DNA of 64,000 nucleotides from Micropterix aruncella (GCA_944548615.1 OX155980.1:59134533-59198532), one strand, 5' to 3'; counted from the first letter of the stretch, positions 23,435 through 40,039 are shown. Notes: generated by a model from the sequence alone, not told the origin. Made by a program: numbers and translations.

Positions 23435-24776
23435 GTTGGAATTCCATCGATTTAAATATTCAACGCAACTTGGGTATTGAATGATCTATTCGACCGATTT
23501 CCAACGACGTAGCTGCCATTTCCAATGAAGCAATTGCAAGTGCAATTTTATTCTGCAAGTGAATCGTTGCCTAAATCATTGCGACCAAAAAGTTTTTCAG
23601 TCCTACCGGATGCGTCCAAGAAGAAAATCACCCCTATTCCATCGTTCACAACTTTGATGAGCGTGTCGTTTACATACTTTTGTTGCCGATTCAACAGCGG
23701 AACGTTCGTACGAGCTGATTCTCACAATCCATCGCATCCTTTGTTTTTCGCATTTCAACTCTTCTATATATGAATAGTCTACGGACAATTGGGCGCTGTC
23801 AAAACTAGTTTACCTAATACATTATTTGATATCATCAAGCACATGTCCTTAACTAATATCAATTCCACGTTGTGAATTTCCTCGCTCAGTTGCAAATCTG
23901 GATTTGATATTTTGGTAGGCATCTGATGCAAAATTTTATGAGATACGTAATTTTTGTATTTGGTCCATAAATCAATCGGTTTCGATGGAAAGCATGTTAT
24001 GCTAATTATCAAAAACAATGTTCGTATTTGATGAGCAATTAACGAAATCACAGCATATTCCGATATGCAATATACCCTCCGGGGTGTAATAGCAAGCGTT
24101 CACAGGCTTCTCTATATATGCCACACAATTCACAATTATCAGACGTATAAAAAAATGGTGTCGGCCCACAAACTTTTACTAATAGCAAAGGCAAACAGAA
24201 ACACACGTAGTTTTTGAATGAACTGAATAAAAACGACTGGGTAACGTGAGTTGGGTTTCCTTGTTTCCGTCGTTGTTTTTTTACAGTTAATTCCAAGTAA
24301 GATTTTGGCATTTCGGAATATAGCAGCGTTTGGACGAAGTCATCATTCTGTCATATTTCAAAATACAGATCAATACCGAAATAAATAAATTGGAATATAA
24401 ATAAAATAACAACATTTGTTGGACGGATCGCTAAACAACACTAGTAGAAAAATGTCATTGTATTTTAATTTAGGCTGGAATGTGTTTTTCCGGATTTTTC
24501 TCAAGATCTTCCAATTTTTGTGTTCAATTGAATACATTCGATTTAAATATTTCCATCCCGAGATCATAGCGATCAAAACAAAAAAAGAATCAAGCTAATT
24601 TGTCGTGCCTATTCAAAAAAAAAATTACGGATATCTATCGTTCGAATCGTGAGTAGAAAAAAGCACTCTCATTTTTTCCCGAATTTTTCAATTGTTCAGG
24701 AATCTTTTCTAATTTTCTATTCCATTAGGATCTTATTTGGACTATTACGAATATTCCAAATCGGTGTAGCTTTTCT
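23435..24776. other. No gene seen
   Basis: AT-rich. Several short open frames (up to 90 codons) occur on both strands without any recognisable family signature or consistent codon use. Confidence 0.4.
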
Positions 24777-24905
24777 ACCTAATATGCGGTTACCACTGAA
24801 CAGCATTTCTTTTATATTTATACAGAAAAAAAATGCCAAATTGTTTAAGACTTTCTTCCTAATAAGCGGTTACTAACGAACAGCATTTCATTTTTATTTA
24901 TATAG
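24777..24905 (+). repeat. Two-copy direct repeat, period ~79 bp
   Basis: CCTAATATGCGGTTACCACT at 24777 recurs as CCTAATAAGCGGTTACTAAC at 24856; both continue into GAACAGCATTTC and TATTTATA. A simple local duplication. Confidence 0.75.
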
Positions 24906-25464
24906 ATTATCACCAGCGCCTAGTAGTTAGTAAGATTCTGCAATAAAAGGAGTTTAAATATATTATCTTCAATTAATAAAAAATATTACTATATTATAAT
25001 TAATATATTGGATTGTAATATATTTTAGTTTAACTGTCGCGAACCTGGGAAAGTCAGTTCGAGTGGCGGATATCTCACTTATCGTATGTCGATGCATATT
25101 TTAGCCGTGCATGCTCATTTCCGGCAGTGCCGCTCAATTGGGTCAGTCTTGTGTAATACAAAATGCAGAGCACTTTCCAATCGATAGCTTGGCAGGCATC
25201 AGCCATACCATACACCTTGATACCACCCAGCGGCAAAAGCTTTGACATGCGGCCTCGTCATAATACATATAGACAGGGAACCGACTGTGCTCAGGTTACA
25301 TGCGAACAGACTCGTTTTAAGTATGTTTCTACCGGGTTTTGCTCTCCAAAATCCATGCCGCCGCTTTAGATGCACAATTTTCACCGTACCAATATATGGA
25401 ATACAATAAGACAAAAACGGTTTTATTATATATAGAACCGTATACAAGCAGCTCAACAGAACTT
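24906..25464. other. No gene seen
   Basis: AT-rich to 25030, then GC-richer. No supported feature; the borders of the family C repeat beginning near 25465 may extend somewhat to the left. Confidence 0.35.
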
Positions 25465-25745
25465 TAATATACCAGACAGTAGCTTCTCTTAGAACAAAAT
25501 TGAAATCGAAGCAAATACGTCACGATTCGTAAGGGCTCGGATATTGACGCCAGATGTCCGCTACTCGGCCTACATGGATATGCAAACGTTCGAAAAAGTC
25601 GCCAGCCTTTACCATGGCGTAACGCTAATTAAAAGCGTTCGTCGAGACGTACCCCTCTGCCCGCATTCCTCGCACCATCTTCCCGCAATGACATGTCGCT
25701 CGAGAGAGAGTCTACCGTTGTCTCAGTATACTGTTACAGAACTAG
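25465..25745 (-). repeat. Dispersed repeat, family C, inverted copy
   Basis: Reverse-complement partner of 12360-12605 with shared words TCGTAAGGGCTCGGATAT, CGCCAGATGTCCGCTACTCG and CGTCGAGACGTACCCCTCTG. A short open frame here (25544-25882) is in the repeat and is not taken as a gene. Confidence 0.75.
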
Positions 25746-26164
25746 CCATTCACATACCCGAGGCCCGCGCCGCTTCAATATATTATGATGAACACGTCCA
25801 CGGAAGCAATTTCATTTCCTTTCAATTCCGGTCTTTTAATTGCAGCTCTTTGAATTCCCTGTTAAGTCAACTAAATATCTGATAATGTCTCTTCGATCAA
25901 CTCCGCTATTGCAATTTTCGGAAAAAAAAAATCTGACTACATTGGGCGCACGGTCTAATATTGCCCATCCTCCTGCAGTATTACATTACAGCGTTGCAAT
26001 TTATCCCCGCCTCGTTACGAACTGCGATGTGCAAACAAGGGAAAATTCCATTGACAAATAGAATGTTGAGTATGCTCCATGACGTAGCTCAAGTTACTTT
26101 GGTGATTAGGATAATTTTATATCTTTGTTTGCAGATTATAAAAAAAAACAACAAATAAAAAAGT
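25746..26164. other. No gene seen
   Basis: Mixed composition; small overlapping open frames without recognisable similarity. Confidence 0.35.
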
Positions 26165-26560
26165 GTCGTCCTAAAACTTTTCTGGCAAGTAGCCAAGGAG
26201 TAATTAAAGGATTTTGAGCATGATGTCCTTCCGGGAAGGGATAGTCAGGGATAGTCGTCGACGAGCGCGGATAATCAATCGTTCACGAATCGCTGACCGG
26301 CAAAGATTCTTTGTGATCTCGGCCTAACAATGCATCTGTCGGCCAAATTTTAAGTCTATAAGTCAAATATTTCGAGATTGAAATATGACTAGTGCGCCCA
26401 TGGTGAATCGATTTCCACCACAACCTTTTCAATTCTTGCCATGACCAAATGATGCCTGCATACCGAATTTCAGCTCAATCGGATTAAGGGTGTCGGCGCT
26501 ATCGTGGAGGAATACACACAAACACACAGAGCGACTTACATGTGGAAATGTGGAATTAAT
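26165..26560 (+). repeat. Dispersed repeat, family D/E composite
   Basis: Blocks TGGCAAGTAGCCAAGGA, AACAATGCATCTGT and TATGACTAGTGCGCCC recur in order at 31910-32290. Its right end (TTTCAGCTCAATCGGATTAA, then GCGCTATCGTGGAGGAATAC) is the same module found at 55150-55440 and, diverged, at 2020-2060. The family is unidentified and non-coding. Confidence 0.6.
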
Positions 26561-30968
<4,408 letters not shown>

Positions 30969-31265
30969 ATGATAAACTATGATCTCTAACTATGATCTCT
31001 TATAACTTTGTTCGATGAGTTTAGGATCATTATGAAATTGTCGTTTATACAACTACACTTATTATTATAATTAACAGTAAGTATAATCGCTTTGCAATAA
31101 TGTTTCAAACTATGATAAATTATGAACTCTAACTATGATCTCTTATACCTTTGATCTCTTATAATTTTGATCTATGATTTTGAGAGCTTTTAAAATTGTC
31201 ATTTTGTCAACCATACTTATTATTATAATTAACAATAAGTGATCGCTTTGCAATAATGTTTCAAA
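30969..31265 (+). repeat. Two-copy direct repeat, period ~143 bp
   Basis: ATGATAAACTATGATCTCTA at 30969 recurs as ATGATAAATTATGAACTCTA at 31112. Both continue through CTTATTATTATAATTAACA and GCTTTGCAATAATGTTTCAAA. A local tandem duplication. Confidence 0.85.
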
Positions 31266-31909
31266 GCCTAATTTTCCGACGAAACATGTGATTATGGGCT
31301 CGATTGCGTTTCTTCGTGAACTAATATCGAAAAATAGTTCATGTGAACAAGGCAGACCAGTAAGTTAGAGCGTAAAGTAAAATAAATGACGCACAAAAAC
31401 TATCTGCTGCATATAAAATTATCTAAGTTAGTTTGAAAATATTTCGTCCGGTCTTACATTATGCCGCTTTATGTACGATTGGTAGTTTTATGCTCGTTGG
31501 AAATTGGAATGAACTAATTCCGATTTTAGTTTACCAAGAAACGCGATGGGGCTCTATGTCAAATTTAAGTTCCGGGATAGTTTTATGCCTATATTTTTAT
31601 ATATGTCTAGTCCATTGACTCCAATAATATAATGACCTTTTGACTAATAAAATGAACCTTTCTTTTTTCTGACTGACCGAAATAAAAGACGTATCACTTA
31701 AAATCATATTTATTTTTTTTAATATTTCAAACAAACTCATTGAAGTTTTAAAGCCTACCACGGTGAAGGTATAAATGGTTAAAAATTTAATCAATAAATA
31801 TCATTCTATATAGATTAATTTTAATCAATAAGTATCATTCCAGTATCAGTATTATCAGTAGCCCAGTATCACTCGGTTTCGATATGACCGTCAAAGCACA
31901 TACAAAAAT
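31266..31909. other. No gene seen
   Basis: AT-rich unique-looking sequence; short open frames only. Confidence 0.4.
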
Positions 31910-32290
31910 AGGTTGTGTCACCCCAAGTCTTCCCCGGCAAGTAGTGAAGGACTGATTTAGTCTGAATATTAATTGCATAAATAACATCGATGAACAATAA
32001 CTCTTGGTCGCAATTCGAACCCAGTGGGGCTTCGTTCCATCCGTTGACCCTTTGCCGAGAAACGAACTGCGCCGCCCGATGCAGTATTGTTTGATTAAAA
32101 TGTATATCGGAAAATAAATATTGTTAAAATATCTTGTATAAGAGATTATTCAAGCAAAAATTTCACAATATGTTTTTGGCCCAACAAGGCATCTGTGTAA
32201 ATTTCAATTATCTAGGTCTAATATTTCGTGATTAAAATATTACTAGTGCGCCCCCCTTGTGGACCACGTGTAAATTATATTCTGAGATAT
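31910..32290 (+). repeat. Dispersed repeat, partner of 26165-26560
   Basis: Shares CCGGCAAGTAGTGAAGGA, AACAAGGCATCTGTGTAAAT and TATTACTAGTGCGCCC with 26165-26440 in the same order and orientation. Confidence 0.55.
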
Positions 32291-33354
32291 ATTCATTTAA
32301 TAAACGAAAATAAGCATTATGTAAAAATTTATAGTACTGGAATTTACCGAGGGAGGGTGTCTAATAATATGGCAGAGGTCTATTTGTTTCATTTTATAGG
32401 AGAAAGATAATAAAAGTTATATATACCCGATGCCTGGCATACAAGTAATGATTATGAGTTCTACGGCGCTTTCTAGGGTTAATTGCGCGCAGAGCAAGCT
32501 AATAATTAATAAAGGCTGCCCCCTAGCATGCAATTAGGTCGCCGACCGGACGGACAGACAAATGGAATTCTCCACTATTGAATTTAGAACAACTCAAACA
32601 ACAGCGAATGGTGTAATGTCGTAATTACAGTCTTTTATCAACTCATTGCCATTCAGGCTAATATTGCAGCCGAAACATAAATTACTTAATAGTTTAAAAC
32701 AGGAATGGCAGGAATGTCGTTAAAGCACTGAGAACATATAGAAAAAGCACTAAGCAACTAGCAACATGCAAGCGCTAAATGCACTATATACAGTAGTAGT
32801 AGTAGTAGTAGCAAACGGTTTGTTTCCACCCCTTGATGTCACTTGGATTTATAAGATCTATTGTAACTACCCACTATGTTGTTAGATCAGTGGTCTGCTA
32901 GTAGCCCGGTACTGCTTATACAAATCACTAACCCCCAAGATCACGTCAATACAGAGCACTAAACCCAAATAAAACAATCATTCCTTACACCAACGAGGTG
33001 GACGGCTGAAACCAATCTATCCACCACCCGGGCAGTTTCAACGACTATGGCCGTCTTTTCTTCCCGATCATAATAATATTTCAGAAAAATCATAGGCTGC
33101 TATCCCCATATCCAGTCCCATACAGTCATTTATTATTAAATATTATGCGTTGAAAATGTTTTTACATATTTTTACAATTTATTGTACTTTTTATTTGAAG
33201 CGAACGAATGAAAAAAGATGCATTGTGTTGTCGGATGGGTCCAACCCACGATTCAACTCCTATTCAGAAGTCTCCTTTTGTGGAAGGCTACCCCGGGTAA
33301 GAATCTCGCTGCTGTTTACGACCCCAGCCAGCATTAAGCCGAGAGCTCTGCAGT
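32291..33354. other. No gene seen; (AGT) microsatellite at 32792-32811
   Basis: Mixed AT-rich sequence. The only repeat seen is an AGT/TAG trinucleotide run of about 20 bp at 32792-32811. Confidence 0.45.
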
Positions 33355-33388
33355 AGCAGTGACACTCATAATATTGAGTGTCACTGCT
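33355..33388. repeat. Perfect 14-bp-arm hairpin
   Basis: AGCAGTGACACTCA (33355-33368), six-base loop TAATAT, and the exact reverse complement (33375-33388). Function unknown. Confidence 0.85.
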
Positions 33389-33576
33389 AAAATTATAACT
33401 TTTCCTTGGAAACGATATTTGAGGAATAATATTAGTTCCTTGTGTAAAAAAAGATAGAAGCAATTACGTTAGACAAAATATTCATTCGGTTATATTCATT
33501 GGGGAATAAAATAAATACTCCACATAAATCGAAATCCTTCGATTGTTCTATGCCATTTAACTTGTAGAAAGTTATT

Positions 33577-34163
33577 AAGCTATTGCATAGCTTTTATCGC
33601 GGGCCTAGCAGCGCGGCGACCGAATGAAGAAATTTCTTAACGAAAATTAATGATTTTAAACTGATAATTACGTCTAAACGAGTACTGCTTACGATTCGAA
33701 AAAAATATATGTTAAACAAGAACATTTTCCTAATATTCTTAGCTTTGAATATTTTAGATTTTGTTTATATTACATAGTGTAATTAATTTGTGAAATTAGG
33801 TCTAACCGAACACAAAAACGACTACTACGCAAATACTATCTGGCGTATTATTATGAAACCTGCACCATTTTAAAGATAATTTAATTATCTATCTTTTTAT
33901 CTACGATTTTTTTCGAATAATTCGGTTTTTTTGCTTTATTGAATAAAAAATTCGTGCGCGGCGCTCTATCGGAAGACGTTTAAATTATTCCGAATCATTT
34001 GCTTCCGCAGCCGCAAATGATTCGGAATAATTTCAACGTTTTCCGATAGAGCGCAGTTATCTGATATCAGAAAAAATAAAATAAATAAATAATTATAATT
34101 GCACAAGTTGTTAAAAATGCTATGCAATAGCTTTACCGTGGCAGTCCCCGAGTGCCACACGTA
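33577..34163. mobile_element. Hairpin element family A, full-length copy (587 bp)
   Basis: It starts AAGCTATTGCATAGC and, near the other end, carries the inverse GCTATGCAATAGCTT followed by a conserved GCAGTCCCCGAGTGCCACACGTA terminus. Seven further copies lie at 43000, 47123, 48779, 49644, 50726, 51335 and 52214. A striking internal hairpin has 42-base arms at 33961-34002 and 34013-34054 (two mismatches) around a 10-base loop. No transposase is encoded. A 64-codon minus frame recurs in copies, but it lies over the hairpin and terminus. Comparison with an intact site near 48230 shows these elements insert in T-rich runs. Superfamily unknown. Confidence 0.85.
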
Positions 34164-35469
34164 TTTTTTTTTTATAGAAGCAAGTAATCACACTATAGAT
34201 TATTACAATTCACGTTCCAATATGAAAAACTAAAAAATCCTAAACTTTTGCAAATTTTCCGTTAGAGAAGCAACTAAATGCATGAATGATTTAAACTCGA
34301 ATGCAATTATTCGTGACTCAAATATGAGCGAAACGAAGTGATCCCCATATTCGAGCTTAAATTAACTAAGTATTTCATTAACAAATTAACTAAGTTCAGA
34401 CAATATTTTACGTACCTAATTATCAATTCTTGAAAGAGAGAGCGAATAATGTTCAACAATCTACATCTATAAATGTATTAATACATATTTGTAACTATAA
34501 TGAAAAAAATTGTAACAAAGACACGTAATCTGAAAAATTATGAAAATAAAAACTTGAACTGGAAATTTTATTTTGATTATATAAGATTTTGCTACTATTT
34601 TAATTGTTTATTTTATATAATTAGCTATTATTATTTGACAGTCTAGTAGCATTTTTCTTGTTAAATAAACGTTTGAAATGCTAATAATAAATACAATAAA
34701 TGATATACATAGACAACATAAATAAATAAAATAGACCTAAAAAATAAATGAAAAAGACCCTAACAAATTAGGGTTTTTTCATTTCGACCAATAAACGTTA
34801 TTGCTAAAAATTGTTCATAATTGTGACCAATAAACGTTTATCACTACCTGCGTTCCATCGCCGATGTAATTCTTTGTACCAGAGGATAGATATAGATACA
34901 TTATAACGAGATCAATATATGTTTCAACTGACGTGTCAAGTAACAAAGCGATTCGAAACTATTTGTATATTGTTGTAATTTATAAACCAAAGTAATACGA
35001 GATTCCAGCATTATTTTTAATGTAATGAACTACGAATGAAACAGTAACATTTGCTTAGCCATGCCTACTATAAAATTGGACTTGCTATGCTCAAAATATG
35101 GTTTGTCGATCTATTTCTGGAAAGTATATACCTGAACTCGTTTATTGGACGCGATTTTACAACTTCGTAACAACTCGAGTATACAGGGTGTAACAGTGCT
35201 GGGATTTAACCCATTTATAAGTACATTGATATTGATAAGCTCTGAGGTATTACCATTAACATTAAAGAATTATGAGATAAATATTAAACTACGTCTTTAA
35301 TGTAATATTAAAATATATTTTGAGAGAAATGTTGCTTATATTTTGTAAATATTCAAATATTACAAAATAATATAATACTAACTGAAACCCTTCGAATTCG
35401 ACGATCACTTTATTGATTAAATCGGATAATGAGTGCTCTACTGTAATACGATTCTAGGTACAGACTATG
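34164..35469. other. No gene seen
   Basis: AT-rich. At about 34730-34850, GACCAATAAACGTT occurs twice. Nothing else was recognised. Confidence 0.4.
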
Positions 35470-35650
35470 TCAATGCAATTTTTCTATCGGCAGAAGAAGA
35501 ACATTTTCCTCCGAAACATTACACAACATCAATACTTGGGATAGGAACCCACTGAAGAAGAAGAAAATGTATATATTCGTCTTCATTTCGAAAAAAAATT
35601 GCGCGTTCACAATACTTTCCCTACCGGGAAAGTAGAATCTATTAATTATT
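35470..35650 (+). repeat. Dispersed repeat fragment, family D
   Basis: AATGTATATATTCGTCTTCA, then GCGCGTTCACAATACTTTCC and a GGGAAAGTAGAA end correspond to the right part of the 2010-2195 copy. The left part is not recognisable. Confidence 0.5.
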
Positions 35651-37039
35651 GCGTTTGCAGGTAGTCCACCAAAATATATGTAGGTCATCTTATCCAAATC
35701 TTATCATTTCAAACATATTTATTACGATATGAACAACTCAGAATACTTTGCAATGAATTTCTCAGAAGCAAGCAACACCTCTCGAGGAATTAATATTTTT
35801 TTATCCCAATTAACTAGTTTTTCGAAACTTTTATAATTTGAACAAATTTTAAATTCCCCTTTTGCTTTTTGAATTTAATAATTTCACATATAACTATTAC
35901 AAATATAATGTTTTTTTGGTCCACAAGATGAGATTTATTAATCACGAAGACACTCTTTATTAGTTATCTTATTTTTCATAATTTTCAAATGGCAAGAACC
36001 CCATCGGGGCCCAGAAATAGTGTGCGAAGTTAATTAGGTATGCGTTTAATTAGTTTCCTTTTAAGGTATTGTTTGCGATGAAGTTACGACTTGGTGAAAC
36101 TTTAGCTCGAAGTCCTAGAAGGGCAAAACGTTGTGTAACCTGACAAACAAAGGAATGCTGCGAACCATTATTTCGATAATTTTAGCGATCTTCCGGATAC
36201 AAATTGCTTGTTTTAGAAAGTTTATCAGAATAACTTTCTCTGCCTTCCTTACCTTCAGCATAACCAATACGGACAAACGCAACAATGGACTATCACTAAA
36301 ATTACGAGTACATAGTGGCAAATATAATGATATTTTTTGCTGTCTGTCCTTTTCTTCTACGGTGAAATATTTAAGAGTGAATGACGACCAGATAGTACCA
36401 TGGCAATAACTTATTTTAAAATTATTTACCAGAGACTGAAAGTTGATTCACGTCTTATACACAGTACAAGCTGTATTCCGGTCTTCGCCCTAGTCAAAGT
36501 CTATGTTAGTATTTGTTATTTTTGCTTATGATTTATAGTACATTGCACAAAAATGTAACGAAAAGCAGAAGATAACAGATTTTGATATAGGTGGCACAGT
36601 GTCTTCCAAACACGCATACCGCAGCAGTGGTCAGATTGATGCATATCTGAATGGTGTAGAAGACCACTACATTGCTGGTATTCGTGTAAATGACTACCTA
36701 GAAAAGAGGGTATTTGTAAAGGACGTTTTTGGTTGCGGCAGTAGAAGCAAATGGTAAAAATTTCTGTTGGTTCTGACCCTTTGAGTCAAATGTTATAATT
36801 TCAGAATCGCTGAAAATATATATTATTGGACAACGTGAAGAGGGGTCTTTGGAGATACAAGTGAGAGTCAACTCACCAATACAATGTGCATCGCGGGCGA
36901 AGGGTTAACAAAGGGGATGAAGGGGGGTGGGGGGAGGGGTAAGAGCAGCGCTAATTGGTTAAAACCAGGACTCTCGGTTATTTTTCCTTCATTGTAACTC
37001 ACGACCGAGATGTGGTAGCGCGGTGATTCATGAGTATAA
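35651..37039. other. No gene seen
   Basis: AT-rich with a GC-richer stretch at 36880-37039. At 36600-36760 the sequence is reminiscent of the acidic N-terminal part of piggyBac-type or PGBD-like transposase-derived frames, but too little can be read to call it. It ends at the TAA target site of the Harbinger element. Confidence 0.35.
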
Positions 37040-37224
37040 AGGATGATTCATGCTACACCGGGCCGGGGCCGGGCCGGGCCCCGGCCGGGACACGGTCTGA
37101 TATCTATAGTATACATACTTTTGTATGAAGCAATTCATGCTTGACCGTGCTCCGGCCGTGACCGGTCGTGCCACGTCCGGAGCACGGCGTCGAAATGGAG
37201 GTGGATATTGTTTTCCCGGCTCCG

Positions 37225-37510
37225 GTCTGCTAATCGTTCAATGGGAGAGATATGCTTCAGAAATCTTGAATTTTGTTTGGTTAAATCACGTTTTATTTTT
37301 CCAAGAAATATGCTAAAGCATTCTTTAGACATCCTAAAATAACCGTAAAATTTGCTCTCATCATCTATTAATTCCTTTTAGAGCGTGGCGAATTCTCCCT
37401 CCGATTGTCGTTTTCTCCAGGCTGGATGTACACTCCATCTTCTTTTATTAGATTCAGTTCGTGTTTCCAATACTTCGTCTTCAAAGGCAATCGCAATAGC
37501 TGCCAACTCA
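37225..37510 (-). pseudogene. Harbinger transposase N-terminal remnant
   Basis: Minus-strand reading gives an Ala/Ile-rich start, then E-D-G-V-Y, R-R-E-F-A-T-L, a stop, and K-E-L-I-D-D-E-S-K-F-Y-G-Y-F-R-M-S. It ends T-K-Q-N-S-R-F-L-K-H-I-S-P-I-E-R-L. This is the approach to the DDE domain of Harbinger transposases (YFRMS, then ISPEERL). One in-frame TAA at about 37380 breaks it. After E-R-L-A-D similarity stops and GC-rich terminal-repeat-like sequence follows, so the catalytic core was deleted. Confidence 0.7.
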
Positions 37511-38189
37511 AGTTGTGAAAATTGCATTAATAACACACTTATCAATCAAGCGAAAATAGAAATTAAAAAATATTATTATCGCCAAAATAGATGGACGCAA
37601 CACTAGTTAGATAAGTTCGCCATTTGTGCATAAATTGTCTTTTTTATAAAACCAGCGTAATATTCATTAAGAGCCCTATCACATATTTTTTCCAGAAAGG
37701 CAAGAAAAGTGGATTTTTGGCGTTCTAATTCCAAGAAATGAAGAGATTTCTACAAACTTTAATTACTGAATTACCTGGACCATTTCTTGATGTTGACCAT
37801 AGCGGCCTTTAATTTTAGATATAACGAATATTATTTACTTATTCAGCCCATTTTCCGAAAGTCGTTATTCGTAAAACGCTCGGAAGGCAAACTTTGAGCT
37901 CCTTAATACAGTAATATCACTACAACGAAAACCGTATACTATTTTTTTTTATGTCCGTCATGTATTCTTGATGTACACTACGGCTTTATTTTTTCGTTTT
38001 TTGACCACATATCCAAGGTATACATTACTTACAATTACACAAAATTTTAAAAAAATCTTCCTGTATCATTCTAATTTTCTCAGAAATAAAATAAGATTCT
38101 TATATAATACTTATACTATATTAAAGTTCACTCTTTTAGCAATACGACATAATATAAATTATTGTCATTAGAAAGGAGAAAACACTGCA

Positions 38190-38441
38190 AAAAACAATTA
38201 GAAATTGTGTATATATTTGCTTGCGCAAGAGAAGAGCGCTCAGTGCCGCGGTTTTCTCCCAGGGTTGAATAGTTATTTATTTATTTATTTATTTATTTAT
38301 CCTATCTTTTATAGTTACATCCAAAAAAAAATGCGTTCATTTTTTCAACTCATTTTAAAAGAATACCTACGTTTTTTTGTAATAAGGCTCTTAAGTTATG
38401 TTTTTATAGCACAATAAAGTTATTCTATTCTATTCTATTCT
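38190..38441 (+). mobile_element. LINE-like 3-prime end with (TATTC)n tail
   Basis: A TTTA-type run (38274-38298) is followed by AGCACAATAAAGTTATTC and five-base (TATTC) units to about 38440. CACAATAAAG plus a short tandem tail in place of poly(A) resembles the end of the CR1-like LINE at 12805 (TGCAATAAAGAG plus ATTC). No coding part remains. It lies inside the Harbinger element, so it is younger. Confidence 0.5.
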
Positions 38442-38596
38442 ACTAGTTATCGCGGACACGGCCGTGGGATAAATAAACTCGGAAACGGCCCGGTCACGCC
38501 CGGTGTAGCATGAATGACTGGCCCGGCCGGAGCACGTTGGAAACGACTCGGCCGGGGCCCGGCCCGGCCCCGGCCCGGTGTAGCATGAATCATCCT

Positions 38597-39700
38597 TAAA
38601 TCTTCCCTGCAGTGCGCGGGAAAGTCTCCGCCGGGCACATGATGAAACGTACGTTGGAGTTGAATTACTAAACATGCCTACCCGGTTTTCGAGACAGCCT
38701 GGTTCGGGAGTGCTTCGCGACGTCTTCTTCGCTTCAGGGGAAGTTTCCGCCAGCCACCTGATGAAAACCCACGTTTGCCCTGTACTTGGATGGCTCGGAT
38801 CGAGAGTGTTTTGCTGCTTATTCTTAGGGAGTCTTGCATATATTTTTAAACGTTAAATAGTGACATATTCCGTCAAATGCGTAAGTAGTGACATATTCCG
38901 TTTTGATTGTAATTATCCCTTTGCTACTATTTATAATGTTTGGAAGTAATTAATGGTAATATAGGTCTCTTTGTGTTATGTATTATTTTATCACAAATGT
39001 ATATGACTCTTTTTACCTAAATAAAATTTAAAAAAAAAATGTTTTTTCCGAATATATGTTTTATTTTTGCTTGTTTTATATCCTTGATAAAATGGCATTG
39101 CACTAAGCCATGTCGTGTCCTTCCCATTCCTGTGTAGGATCGTTCGTTTGGTATATTTTGTTTGGTTGTATTGTTGTGACCGCAACAGTAAGATACATAT
39201 AGTAGTAAAATACCTAAAATAAATGTGGAAAATTCTAAAAAAAAAAACAAATGTAAGCCGCACTCCGCGTAAAACCGAGTTGAAAGGCAAATTACGCATT
39301 TCCTTGCAAGAGGAGTATCTGGGCCACATACTGGTAAGGCAATATCCGGCGCCATGCGAGAGACGATTTCCGGAGCGTTGCAAAAGTGGCGACAGGCGTG
39401 ATGTACGGCGGCGTGTGTTCATCTACTGCCCCTGTATCCGTGCCGTTAATGGTCATTCAATGGTTTCTGTGCAGTTGGGCCGCTAAGACCCTCTCGTTAC
39501 CTTGGGTCTGGTCAACTCACGGTGCAGCCCCCATCCGGTAGTCTCCTCGTGGGAAACCAAACTTGGAAAGGTTTCCTCTGTCATGGCAGATGGATCAGTT
39601 CCACCGGGGGATGCTTTCACTTTAAATGAAAGGTCATATTATCGATGAGTGTTAGCGAAAAAGAAAAAAAGCTGAATTTCTTGCGGAAATTTAATACCTT
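38597..39700. other. No gene seen
   Basis: A GC-richer part (38600-38830) and AT-rich remainder. A 143-codon and a 112-codon minus-strand frame overlap at 38991-39422, but neither shows a recognisable family; mutual overlap and low-complexity stretches argue against a gene. Confidence 0.35.
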
Positions 39701-39754
39701 TGCTTGTATTTTGTTTTGTACGGAGCGAGTATTTCAAGACTTACATTTGTACAT

Positions 39755-40035
39755 TAGGGGTTAATTCTCCCCCATATTCTACGTTTGCACGTTGGTGTGC
39801 TGAGTTTGTGCGTGTAAGAACTTCAACTAACGGTGATCCTCGCTCGGGTCACCCTACGACGCAGTCACCGAAGAATCGTCGTGGAAATGTTTTGGCGAAT
39901 CGTCACGATACGTTTCGTTTTATTACTGTAGAAGTGAAGATTGAGATAGGTAGTACGCATTGTATTTTACATTATCGCTTAAAGATGAAAAAGGTATCAG
40001 CACAATGGTTTCGTAGACACAGACAGGTTTCAATC
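39755..40035 (+). pseudogene. mariner transposase N-terminal (HTH) fragment
   Basis: The frame contains Y-S-T-F-A-R-W-C-A-E-F, then R-T-S-T, D-P-R-S-G-H-P, and later H-C-I-L-H-Y-R-L-K-M-K-K-V-S-A-Q-W. This order (second helix-turn-helix, GRP-like linker, helix-turn-helix ending ILHxxLxMxKxSARW) is that of mariner-family transposases. It stops before the first catalytic Asp. The frame is open through this part, but the usual N-terminus is not recognisable upstream. It is a different piece of the protein from the one at 986. Confidence 0.75.
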
Positions 40036-40039
40036 TAGA

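Larger units (their letters stand above)
37040..38596 (-). mobile_element. PIF/Harbinger-like element, deletion derivative
   Basis: Terminal inverted repeats start AGGATGATTCATGCTACACC and continue into a very GC-rich CCGGGCCGG-type block (37040 to about 37095, and inverted at about 38500-38596). The trinucleotide TAA flanks both ends (37037-37039, 38597-38599). A 3 bp TAA/TTA duplication is the PIF/Harbinger hallmark. Inside, on the minus strand, is a transposase N-terminal remnant (37510-37225). The rest of the transposase is gone. The right part has been filled by a LINE-like 3-prime end with a (TATTC)n tail. The element is about 1557 bp and cannot be autonomous. Confidence 0.8.

Noticed and set aside
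33966..34160. A 64-codon frame (MWHSG...) repeated almost unchanged at 49171-49365
   Set aside because: It lies in the terminus and hairpin arm of a repeat element; identity follows from repeat identity. Other copies break it.
36600..36780. A piggyBac-like transposase scrap
   Set aside because: Only a handful of residues looked familiar and no DDD motif, terminal repeat or TTAA pair was found.
38991..39422. A 143-codon minus-strand frame
   Set aside because: No recognised domain, another overlapping frame of similar length on the same strand, and low-complexity Phe/Lys stretches.
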